DNA from: Comamonas sp.
Lineage (GTDB): Bacteria > Pseudomonadota > Gammaproteobacteria > Burkholderiales > Burkholderiaceae_C
NCBI GenBank assembly: GCA_015478895.1
Contig: JADMKK010000036.1
Span: 1 to 64,000 of the forward strand
Direction: 5' to 3'
DNA length: 64,000 nucleotides
Part shown: positions 7,006 to 16,060 of the stretch, piece after piece
Layout of the letters: every line of letters begins with the position of its first letter
How positions within the stretch are numbered: position 1 is the first letter of the stretch
Program-made: the position numbers and the translations under genes
Notes under the pieces: model-generated
Database searches by the model: none
What the model was told of the DNA's origin: nothing
The model's input: the letters and a program-made list of their open reading frames with translations, nothing else

Positions 7006-7911
7006 TCAGATGTCTTCCAGCAGTGCGTAAGGCAAGGGCAATAGCGTCAACCGTGGGCCTTCGGCACTGTCCGCCGTCAAGGCTTCCTGCGCTGCACTGG
7101 TTTGCATGCTCACAATGGCTGCCCAACCGCCTGCCAAAGCAGGAGCCGCTTGCACGACAGTGCCTGCAGCTTGCTCGGCATCACTGGCGGCAAAGACTTC
7201 AGTGCCTGCCGTCAGTTGCTGCTCGGCCTGCACGATATAGGCGCGGCGCTTGAGCGTGCCCCGAAACTGGCTGCGCGCCACGATTTCCTGGCCGGGATAG
7301 CAGCCCTTTTTGAAATTAACACCGCCCACCGATTCATAGTTGAGCATCTGCGGCACAAAGAGTTCGTATACCGGCGCAGACACGGTAGCAATGCCGCTGG
7401 CTACTTCACTCCACAGCCATTGGGCCTCGGTCAACGTAGCGGCTTGTGGCGTTGCAGTGCCCACAGGCGCGACCCACAGCGCACGGGCTTGGCCGTCTGC
7501 AGGATAGAGGTGAACCATGTGGGCGTCACCCTGCGTCTGCAGCGTCCAAGGGGCTTGATCAGCATCAGGCACTGCACTGCCAATCAAACCGTAGAGCTGA
7601 AAATCATTGCTGGCATCACTGAGCTTGGCCTTGGCGCGCAGGACAAACATGGACAGGCGCTTGAGTGTTTGTGCCAGCAGATCGCGGCTGCAAATCAGCA
7701 AAATGTCATCATTGGCGCGTTTAAAGCCAATGAAGCTGGCCTGCATGCGTCCCTTGGCAGAGCAAAAAGCTGCCAGGCGTGCCTGCTGGTGATTGAGCAA
7801 TGCAAAGTCATTGGTTAATTGACCTTGCAAAAAACTGGCTGCGTCATCGCCCTGTACGCGGATGACGCCCAGATGCGAGATGGGGGCAATGCCTTGGAGT
7901 GTCTGGGTCAT
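7006..7911 (-). CDS. ygfZ: YgfZ, folate-binding iron-sulfur cluster repair protein
   Basis: Encodes 301 residues with the GcvT-like fold. YgfZ binds folate and supports assembly or repair of certain iron-sulfur enzymes such as MiaB. The diagnostic motif is present: KKGCYPGQEIVAR with the essential cysteine at about residue 204. The N-terminal segment FLQGQLTNDF is also typical. The length is close to E. coli YgfZ (326). The gene diverges from mltG with only 32 bases between the start codons, so at least one promoter must reach into coding sequence. A strong hairpin follows the stop. Confidence 0.93.
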   Translation of the reverse strand: MTQTLQGIAPISHLGVIRVQGDDAASFLQGQLTNDFALLNHQQARLAAFCSAKGRMQASFIGFKRANDDILLICSRDLLAQTLKRLSMFVLRAKAKLSDASNDFQLYGLIGSAVPDADQAPWTLQTQGDAHMVHLYPADGQARALWVAPVGTATPQAATLTEAQWLWSEVASGIATVSAPVYELFVPQMLNYESVGGVNFKKGCYPGQEIVARSQFRGTLKRRAYIVQAEQQLTAGTEVFAASDAEQAAGTVVQAAPALAGGWAAIVSMQTSAAQEALTADSAEGPRLTLLPLPYALLEDI

Positions 7912-7943
7912 AGGTGAATTATGATGCCGCTCTTTTTCTCAGG

Positions 7944-8951
7944 ATGACAAAGCCCGTGCGACGCCTACTATTAGTGCTGCTTTTTTTGATAGCTATCGCT
8001 GCAACTGCCGTGGGTGCTGGAGCTTGGTGGCTGGGGCAGCCCTTGCGCACCAGCGGCTCCAGCCTTGAATTGGAGATTGAACCCGGCACTTCCCCGCGTG
8101 GCGTAGCGCAGGCCGTAGTGGATGCCGGAGTCGATACCGATGCACGCTGGCTGTACTACTGGTTTCGTCTGTCGCAGCAAGACCGCCAGATTCGCGCGGG
8201 CAATTATGAAATCACCGCAGGCACTACGCCCCGCAGCCTGCTGCAAAAGCTGGTGAGAGGCGAAGAAAGTCTGCGAGCTCTCACGATTGTGGAGGGCTGG
8301 ACATTTCGCCAAATGCGCGCCCAGATGGGGAACAACGAGTTTTTGAAGCACGACACTGCGGCAATGAGCGAGGCAGAAATCATGGCGGCACTGGGCAAGC
8401 CCGGTGTTGCCGCCGAGGGGCGCTTCTTTCCGGACACCTACACTTTTGCCAAGGGTAGTAGCGAGCTGGCAGTGCTGCGCCGTGCGCTGCGGTCGATGGA
8501 ACGCCATCTGGAAGAAGTATGGGCGCAACGGACGCCTGACACGCCGCTGAAAAATGTCGACGAAGCTTTGATTTTGGCCAGCATCGTAGAAAAGGAAACG
8601 GGCCGTGCCAACGACCGGGGGCAAATTGCAGGCGTTTTCGTGAACCGGTTGCGCATTGGCATGCGTTTGCAGACCGACCCTACGGTGATCTACGGCCTGG
8701 GCGAGGCCTTTGATGGCAATTTGCGCCGCAGCGATCTGCAGGCTGATACGCCCTGGAATACCTACACCCGCGCAGGTTTGCCGCCCACGCCGATTGCGCT
8801 GCCGGGTAAAGCGTCGATGATGGCGGCTGTACGTCCCGACCCCACCAAGGCCTATTACTTTGTGGCCCGTGGCGACGGCACCAGCTATTTCAGCGCCACC
8901 TTGGATGAGCACAATCGTGCCGTGAATCGCTACCAGCGTGGCGGCAAGTAA
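7944..8951 (+). CDS. mltG: Endolytic murein transglycosylase MltG
   Basis: Encodes 335 residues. MltG is an inner-membrane lytic transglycosylase that cuts nascent glycan strands and so limits their length. One N-terminal membrane helix (about residues 6-28) is followed by a periplasmic LysM-like part and the YceG catalytic domain. The catalytic glutamate lies in SIVEKETG at about residue 216, followed by QIAGVFVNRLRIGMRLQTDP. I start at the ATG at 7944, the family start; a GTG ten codons earlier is possible. First gene of the conserved order mltG-tmk-holB-pilZ-tatD. Confidence 0.93.
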   Translation: MTKPVRRLLLVLLFLIAIAATAVGAGAWWLGQPLRTSGSSLELEIEPGTSPRGVAQAVVDAGVDTDARWLYYWFRLSQQDRQIRAGNYEITAGTTPRSLLQKLVRGEESLRALTIVEGWTFRQMRAQMGNNEFLKHDTAAMSEAEIMAALGKPGVAAEGRFFPDTYTFAKGSSELAVLRRALRSMERHLEEVWAQRTPDTPLKNVDEALILASIVEKETGRANDRGQIAGVFVNRLRIGMRLQTDPTVIYGLGEAFDGNLRRSDLQADTPWNTYTRAGLPPTPIALPGKASMMAAVRPDPTKAYYFVARGDGTSYFSATLDEHNRAVNRYQRGGK

Positions 8952-9011
8952 AGACACAGGCTGCAGCGGCTTCAATAGGGCTGCTGGGCATTGCCAACAT
9001 AGAGACTCGTT

Positions 9012-9689
9012 TTGACAGACACACGCACGACTGGACTTTTTATTACTTTTGAAGGCATTGATGGCGCAGGCAAGTCCTCGCACATTGAAGCCTTGGCGCA
9101 AGCATTTCAGGAGGCCGGACGCACCGTCACTCTCACCAGAGAGCCGGGTGGCACGCCGCTGGCGGAAAAGCTGCGCAATTTGCTGCTGCACGATGCGATG
9201 GATCCGCTGACCGAGGCGCTGGTGGCTTTTGCTGCACGGCGCGATCATCTGGTGCAGGTCATTGAGCCCGCGCTGGCACGCGACGAAGTGGTGATCAGCG
9301 ACCGTTTTACCGACGCCACCTTTGCCTACCAAGGCGCAGGGCGCGGATTTGATTGGGGCAAACTATTAATACTAGAGCGTATGGCCCAGACTGGGTGCGG
9401 GCTAGAGGCCAATTTGATGCGAAGTCCGGATTTGACCATCTGGTTTGACCTGCCCGCCGCTGTGGCTGCGGAGCGCCTGGCCACTGCCCGTGTGCCAGAT
9501 CGCTTTGAAGCACAGCCCCAAGAATTTTTTGCTGCCGTGGCCAGTGGCTATGCACGCCGCTGTGAGGCAGCGCCCCAGCGCTTTGCCCGCATTGATGCGC
9601 ACCAGCCGCGTCAGGCTGTGTGGCAACAAGTTGTCGAGGCACTGCAAGCACGCGGCCATTTGCATGCGGTGCGGGGTGTTGCTGCGTGA
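9012..9689 (+). CDS. tmk: Thymidylate kinase
   Basis: Encodes 225 residues. It phosphorylates dTMP to dTDP with ATP. The P-loop [10 protein letters not shown] is at residues 14-23, the [11 protein letters not shown] segment follows, and the [12 protein letters not shown] motif (the DR(Y/F) motif) is in mid-protein. The start is a TTG at 9012, since no ATG is available upstream and the family N-terminus fits there. Its stop overlaps the holB start by four bases (GTGA), indicating translational coupling, as in E. coli where tmk and holB are also adjacent. Confidence 0.95.
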   Translation: MTDTRTTGLFITFEGIDGAGKSSHIEALAQAFQEAGRTVTLTREPGGTPLAEKLRNLLLHDAMDPLTEALVAFAARRDHLVQVIEPALARDEVVISDRFTDATFAYQGAGRGFDWGKLLILERMAQTGCGLEANLMRSPDLTIWFDLPAAVAAERLATARVPDRFEAQPQEFFAAVASGYARRCEAAPQRFARIDAHQPRQAVWQQVVEALQARGHLHAVRGVAA

Positions 9690-10693
9690 GTGCCAGTACC
9701 CATTCATTGGCCCCTTGGCTGCAGCAGCAGCGCACTGCTTTGCTCGCGCAGCGCGGCCATGCATGGCTGCTGCAAGGCCCCTCGGGCATGGGGCAGTTTG
9801 AACTTGGCATGGCCATGGTGCGCGCGTGGCTGTGTGAGCAGTCCACTGCGCATGGCGCTTGTGGTCATTGCACCAGCTGTCACAGCATTGACGTGCATGC
9901 CCATGCAGACCTGTGCGTGTTGATGCCAGAAGTGGACATGCTGCAGCGCGGCTGGCCTCTGAGTGAAAAGGCGCAGGGCGAAATTGACGACAAAAAGCGC
10001 AAGCCCAGCAAAGAAATCCGCGTGGATGCCATGCGCGATGCGGTGGAATTTACGCAGCGCACCAGCGCCCGAGGCAAGGGCAAGGCGGTATTGGTCTACC
10101 CGGCAGAACAAATGAACGCCATTACCGCCAACGCGTTGCTCAAAACCCTGGAAGAGCCGCCAGGCGATGTGCGCTTTGTGCTGGCCACTGAAGCGGCCCA
10201 CCAACTGTTGCCTACTATTCGCAGCCGCTGCCTGGCCCATACGATGGCGTGGCCGCAAGAAGTTGAAATGCAGCAATGGCTGCAGCAGCAGGGCGTGAGC
10301 GCTGAAGCTGCGCAGGCGTGGCTGCGCGCAGCTGGTGGCCGTCCGATGGATGCTTGGAGCATGGCGCAGGCGGGCAAGGGTCTGGACGTTTTTCAGCGCC
10401 TGCCCAAGGCCGTGGCCGCAGGCGATGTCGCCATCTTTTCGGACATGGCGCCGCCCGAAGTGGTGCAATGGCTGCAAAAGCTGTGTCATGACCTGATGTG
10501 TGTGGCGCAGAATGCGCAGCCGCGCTACTTTGAGCCCGCAGACCTGCCCAAAGCGCCATCGGCCATGATCCTGGCCCGCTGGGCCAAATCCTTGGGCCAA
10601 GAGGCGCGCACGGCGGATCATCCCTTTAATGCAGGTTTAATGACCGAGGCGCTTGTGGCGCAAGCCCGCACAGTTCTACACTCCAAGGCTTAA
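9686..10693 (+). CDS. holB: DNA polymerase III subunit delta'
   Basis: Encodes 335 residues. The delta' subunit is part of the clamp-loader complex that places the beta clamp on DNA. The AAA+ fold is recognisable, but the Walker A region reads [11 protein letters not shown] without the GKT/S lysine, in keeping with delta' not binding ATP. Four cysteines in the C..CGHCTSC region (about residues 48-68) form the expected zinc module. The segment [20 protein letters not shown] and the arginine region TIRSRCLAH are typical. The start is the GTG at 9686 overlapping the tmk stop; the frame is open further upstream but only inside tmk. Confidence 0.94.
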   Translation: MSASTHSLAPWLQQQRTALLAQRGHAWLLQGPSGMGQFELGMAMVRAWLCEQSTAHGACGHCTSCHSIDVHAHADLCVLMPEVDMLQRGWPLSEKAQGEIDDKKRKPSKEIRVDAMRDAVEFTQRTSARGKGKAVLVYPAEQMNAITANALLKTLEEPPGDVRFVLATEAAHQLLPTIRSRCLAHTMAWPQEVEMQQWLQQQGVSAEAAQAWLRAAGGRPMDAWSMAQAGKGLDVFQRLPKAVAAGDVAIFSDMAPPEVVQWLQKLCHDLMCVAQNAQPRYFEPADLPKAPSAMILARWAKSLGQEARTADHPFNAGLMTEALVAQARTVLHSKA

Positions 10694-10723
10694 AGAACGT
10701 TACAGCTTTTCGGATTTCACCCT

Positions 10724-11083
10724 ATGAGCACGCAGCCCACACCTCCGCGTCCCAGTGTTTTGCAACTGGCCCTGAAAGAAAAGGGGGCTTTGTATGCGGC
10801 CTACATTTCCTTGTTCGCAGAGGGCGGTATTTTCATCTCCACCCCGCGTGAATTTCGCTTGGGTGACGATGTATATGTGCTGCTGACCCTGCCTGAAGAC
10901 CCGCAGCGCTACCCTGTAGCGGGCAAAGTCGGCTGGGTGACGCCCCCGGGCGCGAGCGGCCAGCGCACGCAGGGCATTGGCGTGCGTTTTCCCAAGGATG
11001 AGAAGTCCGTGCAGCTCAAAATCAAGATTGAGCAGATGCTGGGCACCTCGCTGGGCTCTGATCGCCCCACGCAAACGCTGTAG
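10724..11083 (+). CDS. pilZ: PilZ-domain protein of type IV pilus biogenesis
   Basis: Encodes 119 residues that are nearly all one PilZ domain. By position between holB and tatD this is the true pilZ, needed for type IV pilus assembly. The N-terminal region lacks the RxxxR c-di-GMP-binding motif, as in Pseudomonas PilZ, which does not bind the nucleotide itself. Seen segments are FAEGGIFISTPREFRLGDDV and a GIGVRFP strand. The spacing from holB is 30 bases, and a strong intrinsic terminator follows at 11104-11143. Confidence 0.88.
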   Translation: MSTQPTPPRPSVLQLALKEKGALYAAYISLFAEGGIFISTPREFRLGDDVYVLLTLPEDPQRYPVAGKVGWVTPPGASGQRTQGIGVRFPKDEKSVQLKIKIEQMLGTSLGSDRPTQTL

Positions 11084-11103
11084 GCCATTGGCTTTTTTCT
11101 GTC

Positions 11104-11143
11104 ATGCCGGCTTAGGTGTTGCCTAAGTCGGCATTGTTTTTTG
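11104..11143 (+). terminator. Intrinsic terminator between pilZ and tatD
   Basis: A 13-bp stem (11104-11116 with 11122-11134, one G-U pair) with loop TGTTG is followed by TGTTTTTT. It stands 20 bases past pilZ and its T-run ends about 16 bases before the tatD start codon, inside an otherwise conserved operon. Confidence 0.88.
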
Positions 11144-11158
11144 TACGATCAATTGCAG

Positions 11159-11968
11159 ATGTTTACCGATTCCCACTGTCACCTGAACTTCCCTGAGCTG
11201 TCCCGCAACTTGCCTGCCATTCAAGCGGCCATGGCGCAGGCGCAAGTTACGCGCGCTTTGTGCATCTCTTGCACCATGGAAGAGTTTCCTGACGTGCATG
11301 CGCTGGCCACTGCGCACGACAACCTGTGGTGCACCGTGGGTGTGCATCCCGATACCGAACACATGACCGAGCCCAGTGTGCAAGACTTGGTCGCGCGCGC
11401 TGCGTTGCCGCGCGTGGTGGGCATTGGTGAGACTGGGTTGGACTACTACGGCATGGAAGACCGCAAGGGTGGTCGCACGATTGCCGATATGGAGTGGCAG
11501 CGCGAACGCTTTCGTGTCCACATTCGTGCCGCACAGCAATGCCGCAAGCCTTTGGTGATTCACACCCGTGCGGCTTCAGAAGACACCCTGCGCATTCTGA
11601 AAGAAGAGGGCGAAGATGCTTCCAGCACCAGCGCGGGTGGCGTATTTCATTGTTTTACCGAAAATCTGGAAGTGGCCAAGCAGGCGCTGGACCTGGGCTT
11701 TTACATCTCGTTTTCCGGCATTGTGACGTTCAAGACGGCGCAATACTTGCGCGACGTGGCCGCCTTTGTGCCCGCCGACCGTATCTTGATCGAGACCGAC
11801 AGCCCTTATCTGGCCCCCGTACCTTACCGGGGCAAAACCAACAGTCCCGCCTATGTGCCGTTTGTGGCCCAGCAAGTGGCACAGGTGCGCGGAATGCACA
11901 TTGAAGAGGTGGCGCAATTGACCAGTGATAACTTCAACCGTTTGTTCCAGGGCGTGGTGTCTGCATGA
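11159..11968 (+). CDS. TatD-family metal-dependent hydrolase
   Basis: Encodes 269 residues, a TIM-barrel metal-dependent DNase of the TatD/YcfH group. Metal ligands are visible: DSHCH at residues 4-8, GIGETGLDYY, VIHTRAASED, a downstream HCF, and IETDSPYLAPVPYRGKTNSP. In E. coli the equivalent position after holB is ycfH (yjjV and tatD are paralogues), so the exact name is left open. The ATG at 11159 begins at the family N-terminus, but there is no clear ribosome site because the upstream terminator occupies the space. TTG codons at 11141 and 11153 are weaker options. It overlaps the next gene by ATGA. Confidence 0.9.
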   Translation: MFTDSHCHLNFPELSRNLPAIQAAMAQAQVTRALCISCTMEEFPDVHALATAHDNLWCTVGVHPDTEHMTEPSVQDLVARAALPRVVGIGETGLDYYGMEDRKGGRTIADMEWQRERFRVHIRAAQQCRKPLVIHTRAASEDTLRILKEEGEDASSTSAGGVFHCFTENLEVAKQALDLGFYISFSGIVTFKTAQYLRDVAAFVPADRILIETDSPYLAPVPYRGKTNSPAYVPFVAQQVAQVRGMHIEEVAQLTSDNFNRLFQGVVSA

Positions 11969-12642
11969 AGCGCCGCGCCTGTTTGCAATGGGCGGGCGCT
12001 GCCGCACTCTTGGCCCTTGCAGGCAAGGTGCAGGCCAGTGCGTTTGAAGACTTTCAGGTCGCCATCGTGCGTGACAACTATGTGCTGATGCAGCAGTTGC
12101 TCCAGCGTGGCATGGACCCCAATACGGTCGATGAACGCGGCCGGCCAGGTCTGGTGCATGCCATGCAGATGGAGTCGCTGCGGGTGGCACAAATTCTGGT
12201 GCGTGCGCCGGGTATTCGTATTAACCTCGCCACCCCGCAGGGCGAGACCGCTTTGATGCATGCCTGCATCAAAGGGCATCTGAACTGGGTGCGCCAATTG
12301 CTGGCGATGGACGCCAAGGTCAACCAGCCCGGCTGGGCGCCGCTGCATTACGCGGCCAGTGCCGACTTGCCGGACAGCGTGGCCATCGCTGCCTTGCTGC
12401 TGGAGCAGCATGCCTACATTGATGCGGAGTCTCCGAACAAAAGCACACCCTTGATGCTGGCGGCGCAATATGGCTCTGAGCGCATGGTTCAGCTGCTGCT
12501 GGATGAAGGTGCGGATCCGCAGTTGCGTAACGAGCAGGGCCTGACCGCAGTGGACTTTGCCCAGCGCTCTGAGCGCGAATTTATGGTGCGCCTATTGCAA
12601 TCGGCACACCGCGCATCGCGCCGCACCCAGTCCAGCTGGTGA
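11965..12642 (+). CDS. Exported ankyrin-repeat protein
   Basis: Encodes 225 residues. A signal peptide (KRR, then a hydrophobic run to about residue 25) is followed by about five ankyrin repeats. Examples are NYVLMQQLLQRGMDPNTVD, GETALMHACIKGHLNWVRQL, KSTPLMLAAQYGSERMVQLL and DEGADPQLRNEQGLTAVDFA. Ankyrin repeats bind other proteins; the periplasmic partner is unknown. The start codon overlaps the tatD stop (ATGA), so the two are translationally coupled and probably always made together. The C-terminus is short and basic. Confidence 0.9.
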   Translation: MKRRACLQWAGAAALLALAGKVQASAFEDFQVAIVRDNYVLMQQLLQRGMDPNTVDERGRPGLVHAMQMESLRVAQILVRAPGIRINLATPQGETALMHACIKGHLNWVRQLLAMDAKVNQPGWAPLHYAASADLPDSVAIAALLLEQHAYIDAESPNKSTPLMLAAQYGSERMVQLLLDEGADPQLRNEQGLTAVDFAQRSEREFMVRLLQSAHRASRRTQSSW

Positions 12643-12654
12643 GCGTATTGAAAA

Positions 12655-12692
12655 GATAGCTACTCGCCCTTGCTGCATAAGGGCTAGAGGCC
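12655..12692 (+). repeat. Dispersed intergenic inverted repeat, copy A
   Basis: The copy reads GATAGCTACTC, then GCCCTT-7 nt-AAGGGC, then TAGAGGCC. It is the clearest plus-orientation copy of the family described in the findings. It sits between the convergent ankyrin and glutathione-transferase genes and may act as a bidirectional terminator together with AGGCC/GGCCT further along. Confidence 0.65.
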
Positions 12693-12722
12693 TAAAAGAC
12701 TCAAAAAGCCTGTGGGCCTTTC

Positions 12723-13400
12723 TTACGCGGATTCAATGCTGTCCGTGCTGAAAGTGGGGCCTGCCGTACCGGGCACCCAGCCGGGGTAGGTTTCCATGAT
12801 TTCGGCAAACAAGGCGGAATCAATCCAGCGCTGCAGCCAGTCTTGCAAGTGGGGCCAGGGATGCTCGGCCCATTGCGCTTCATCAACGCGCGCAAACTGG
12901 CGCACAAAAGGGCGCAGGGCCATGTCGGCCAGGCTGGGGTGCTGCCCAAACAAGTAGCCGGTTTCGGCCAGTTGCTCGTCCAGCGCTGCCAGCCAGGTGA
13001 TTGCATCTGTCTGGGCCTGAGTTACCTCTTCTGCGCTGTAGCGCTCGGGGTATTTGCAGCGGTCCAAGGCCTGTTTGAAGAAGCTGTCATTGCGCGCAAT
13101 CAGGGCCATCATCTCGTCGAGCGTGCCCTGCGTGGGAGTGAGCCAGCCATCCGGGTCATTGGCGCGCAGCGCGTGCAGCATGATCTCCAAGCTTTGCTCC
13201 AGCACCTTGCCATCCTGCAGCGCCAGTACAGGCACAGTGCCTTTGGGCGAAGCATCCAGCAGCGCCTGTGGTTTGTTGCGCAGGTTGATTTCTCGCAGCT
13301 CGCACGCCAGCCCCGCATGGGCCAGTGCCAGACGCGCACGCATCGCGTAAGGGCAACGGCGAAAGGAATACAAAACGGGCAGGGCAAAAGCTTGGCTCAT
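12723..13400 (-). CDS. Glutathione S-transferase with CPYA active site
   Basis: Encodes 225 residues. The N-terminal thioredoxin-fold domain carries RRCPYAMRARLAL at about residues 14-26, a cysteine-type active site as in omega- and Grx2-like transferases, which favour reduction of mixed disulfides with glutathione. KGTVPVLALQDG holds the cis-proline and EQSLEIM the glutathione-binding serine. An alpha-helical C-terminal domain follows (about 95-215). The substrate is unknown. It is a single gene whose 3' end converges on the ankyrin gene. Confidence 0.85.
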   Translation of the reverse strand: MSQAFALPVLYSFRRCPYAMRARLALAHAGLACELREINLRNKPQALLDASPKGTVPVLALQDGKVLEQSLEIMLHALRANDPDGWLTPTQGTLDEMMALIARNDSFFKQALDRCKYPERYSAEEVTQAQTDAITWLAALDEQLAETGYLFGQHPSLADMALRPFVRQFARVDEAQWAEHPWPHLQDWLQRWIDSALFAEIMETYPGWVPGTAGPTFSTDSIESA

Positions 13401-13523
13401 GGATCAATCAGTGCGTAATGCAGGGCAAGTGAATCGAAGCGGCAACTGTACCCGCACTGGGTGCAAGCCGGAACGTACTGGTCAAAGGGCAAGCACGCCG
13501 GTCTGAATAGCGTCAGCGGCCAC

Positions 13524-13550
13524 AAAAAAGGAGACCGAAGTCTCCTTTTT
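13524..13550 (-). terminator. Terminator of nrdJ
   Basis: GGAGAC/GTCTCC with a UUCG-type tetraloop on the minus strand is followed by a T-run, 24 bases past the nrdJ stop. A/T flanks on both sides could make it bidirectional. Confidence 0.9.
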
Positions 13551-13573
13551 AATAGCTGCTTGCCAAAGCTGGA

Positions 13574-15964
13574 TCAGCCGCAAGCGCCAATATAGCCACA
13601 AGCGGTGCAGAAGCTGCAGCCGTCTTTCTTGATCACGGCATGGGCGCCGCAATCGGGGCATTTTTTGCCGCTCATGGTTTGGCTGTCCGCTACTGCAACC
13701 AGGGGTGCTGGAGCAGGGGCAGCCGAGGTCGAAGGCGCGGGCTGGGCTTCCCCACGATTGGCAATGATGGCCTGGATGGCGTAAGCCAGCAAAGCCACTT
13801 CACTCTCGTGCCACAGAGGCATGCGGGTGCCGTCCGCCTTGTCCATCCAGCCGTAGCGGATGGGGCCCCGGTCCCAAGCGACTTTTCGTAGATCGTCCAG
13901 CGCCTTGTCCAGGAAACCACCGCGTGCGGCCAATGACAGCGAACGCATGGTGGCGGTGATCCATTGCTGGCTCTCACCGGTCTGGCCCACGGGCATGAAG
14001 AACTCGATGGGGCGCTCCAAACCATCGACATTCATAAAGCTGACCACCAAGTACAGGCGGCGGGCACCGTCGTGCGTGAAGTACTCGATCTTGTCGACCA
14101 CTGCATTGAGCGGGCCTTCAGGGCGGCGCTCGACCACCGCCGCAATACTGCTGGTGGTGACGGACGGCTTGGGCGCTTCGTTAGCAGGCGCAGGGGCAGG
14201 CGCATCCACCGACAGCACGGCACCGAGGGTGTCGTTGGGGCGGTAGGTGGCGCAGCCCTTCAGGCCCGCCGTCCAGCTTTCCATGTAGAGGTTCTTGAAG
14301 TCCTCAAAGGGGTAGTCGACCGGAATGTTGACCGTCTTGGAAATCGCAGTGTCGATGTAGGGCTGCACCGTGCGCATCATGGCCACGTGCTCGGCCGCCG
14401 ACATTTCCAGCGCGCTGACAAAGTATTCGGGCAGGGCTGCATCTTGGCCAAACTGGGCCTTGTACAGGCGGTAAGCATGGTCTTCGACGGTGTAGAACGC
14501 GTTGCCGCCGTCAGCGGTGCGTTTTTTGCGGTTGTAAGCCCACGAAAACGGTGGCTCGATGCCGTTGGATGCATTGTCCGCAAAGGCCAGTGACACCGTG
14601 CCTGTGGGCGCAATCGACAGCAAATGGCTGTTGCGAATGCCATGCTGGCGAATTTCTGCGCGAATGGACTCCGGCAGGCGCTGGGTAAAGCCGCTTTGCA
14701 GGTACTTGTCCGCATCAAACAGCGGGAATGCACCCTTTTCCTTCGCCAGCTCCACCGAGGCCAGGTACGCCGCATCGCGCATATCGCGGGCAATCGCTTC
14801 GCCTTGGGCCACGCCTTCAGGGCTGTTGTATTTCAGGCACAACATGATGAGCGCATCGCCCAGACCCGTAAAACCAACGCCAATGCGGCGCTTTTGCTGT
14901 GATTCCTTGTGCTGCTCAGGCAGGGGCCACACCGTAGCGTCCAGCACGTTGTCCAGCATGCGCACCTGAATGGTCACGGCAGCGCGGAAAGCTTCCGCAT
15001 CAAAGCTGGCCTGGGGTGTGAACGCATCGCGCACAAACTTGGTCAGGATGATGGGGCCCAGATCGCAGCAGCCGTAGGGCGGCAGAGGCTGCTCGCCGCA
15101 AGGGTTGGTGGCTGCAATGGTCTCTGCGTAATAGAGGTTATTGTCGGAGTTGATGTTGTCCAAAAACAAAATGCCGGGTTCTGCGAAGTCGTAGGCAGAC
15201 TTCATGATGGCATCCCACAGCTCGCCCGCTGTGGTGGTGCGGTAGACCCACAGGCCGTCCTCACGCTGGTAGGCGCCGCCTTCGATTTGCACTTGCGAGG
15301 GCACAGCCTGGTGGATCAATTCCCACTGGCCGCCGTCGCGCACGGCTTCCATGAAGGCGTTGGAGACGCCCACGGAGACGTTGAAGTTGTTCCAGCGGCC
15401 CTTCTGGCGCTTGGCGGTGATGAACTCCATGACATCGGGGTGATCGATGCGCATTACGCCCATCTGCGCGCCACGGCGGGCACCGGCAGATTCCACGGTG
15501 GTGCACGATGCATCAAACACATCGATGAACGAGCAAGGGCCCGACGCATACGAGTTGGTGCCCTTGACGCGGGCACCTTTGGGGCGCAGGTTGGAGAAGT
15601 CATAACCCACACCGCCGCCGCGGCGCATGGTTTCTGCGGCTTGTGACAGGGCGGTGTAGATGCCGGGGTTGCCGTTTTCATCAAAGCCATTGGTGGCGTC
15701 GGCCACGGGCTGGACAAAGCAGTTGATCAGCGTGGCTTTGGTGTCCAGACCGGCTGCGGCCATGATGCGGCCTGCGCCAATGGCACCAGCTTGCATGTTC
15801 TGGAAAAACTTCTCTTCCCACTCGGCCCGCAACTCAGGCTTTTCCTGGGCGGCCATGGCTTTGGAGACACGGCGGAACAGGTCCTCGGCGGTGTGTTCGC
15901 CAGCGGCCAGGTATTTCTCGGCCAAAACGTCTTGGCTGATGGGTTGGGTGTTCAAAGAAGTCAT
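13574..15964 (-). CDS. nrdJ: Class II (adenosylcobalamin-dependent) ribonucleotide reductase
   Basis: Encodes 796 residues. It makes deoxyribonucleotides using adenosylcobalamin to generate the thiyl radical, and works with or without oxygen. Visible are the redox cysteine in NCFVQP (about Cys82), the NPCGEQ active-site motif (about 287-292, with radical Cys289 and Glu291), GGGVGYDFSNLRPKG and RRGAQMG. At the C-terminus is a zinc-ribbon-like segment with CPDCGAH and CSFCTACG that supplies the exchange thiols. A low-complexity Pro/Ala linker (about 725-765) precedes this tail. There is no partner subunit, as expected for class II. No cobalamin riboswitch was seen upstream, only an unexplained terminator in the leader (16031-16060). 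Confidence 0.95.
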   Translation of the reverse strand: MTSLNTQPISQDVLAEKYLAAGEHTAEDLFRRVSKAMAAQEKPELRAEWEEKFFQNMQAGAIGAGRIMAAAGLDTKATLINCFVQPVADATNGFDENGNPGIYTALSQAAETMRRGGGVGYDFSNLRPKGARVKGTNSYASGPCSFIDVFDASCTTVESAGARRGAQMGVMRIDHPDVMEFITAKRQKGRWNNFNVSVGVSNAFMEAVRDGGQWELIHQAVPSQVQIEGGAYQREDGLWVYRTTTAGELWDAIMKSAYDFAEPGILFLDNINSDNNLYYAETIAATNPCGEQPLPPYGCCDLGPIILTKFVRDAFTPQASFDAEAFRAAVTIQVRMLDNVLDATVWPLPEQHKESQQKRRIGVGFTGLGDALIMLCLKYNSPEGVAQGEAIARDMRDAAYLASVELAKEKGAFPLFDADKYLQSGFTQRLPESIRAEIRQHGIRNSHLLSIAPTGTVSLAFADNASNGIEPPFSWAYNRKKRTADGGNAFYTVEDHAYRLYKAQFGQDAALPEYFVSALEMSAAEHVAMMRTVQPYIDTAISKTVNIPVDYPFEDFKNLYMESWTAGLKGCATYRPNDTLGAVLSVDAPAPAPANEAPKPSVTTSSIAAVVERRPEGPLNAVVDKIEYFTHDGARRLYLVVSFMNVDGLERPIEFFMPVGQTGESQQWITATMRSLSLAARGGFLDKALDDLRKVAWDRGPIRYGWMDKADGTRMPLWHESEVALLAYAIQAIIANRGEAQPAPSTSAAPAPAPLVAVADSQTMSGKKCPDCGAHAVIKKDGCSFCTACGYIGACG

Positions 15965-16030
15965 TGCGTCTTCGTTGGATTACTAAAAGCACTGTGCCGC
16001 CCCAGGCGCTACACAGGACTGTGGGTATAA

Positions 16031-16060
16031 AAAACAGAGCCGGACGTTCAAACGTCCGGC
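16031..16060 (-). terminator. Terminator-like hairpin 66 bases before nrdJ
   Basis: A ten-base perfect stem, GCCGGACGTT with AACGTCCGGC and a two-base spacer (so the true loop opens the inner pairs), is followed on the minus strand by TCTG and six T's. It either ends the argA transcript about 300 bases late or attenuates transcription into nrdJ. Confidence 0.7.

Noticed and set aside
7968-8000. A further copy of the dispersed repeat inside mltG (TTTTTTTGATAGCT)
   Set aside because: Only the flank matches; the CCCTT/AAGGG arms are missing, so the match is probably chance.
9357-9385. A repeat-like AT-rich patch inside tmk
   Set aside because: It shares only ACTAGAGC with the repeat family and has no paired arms.
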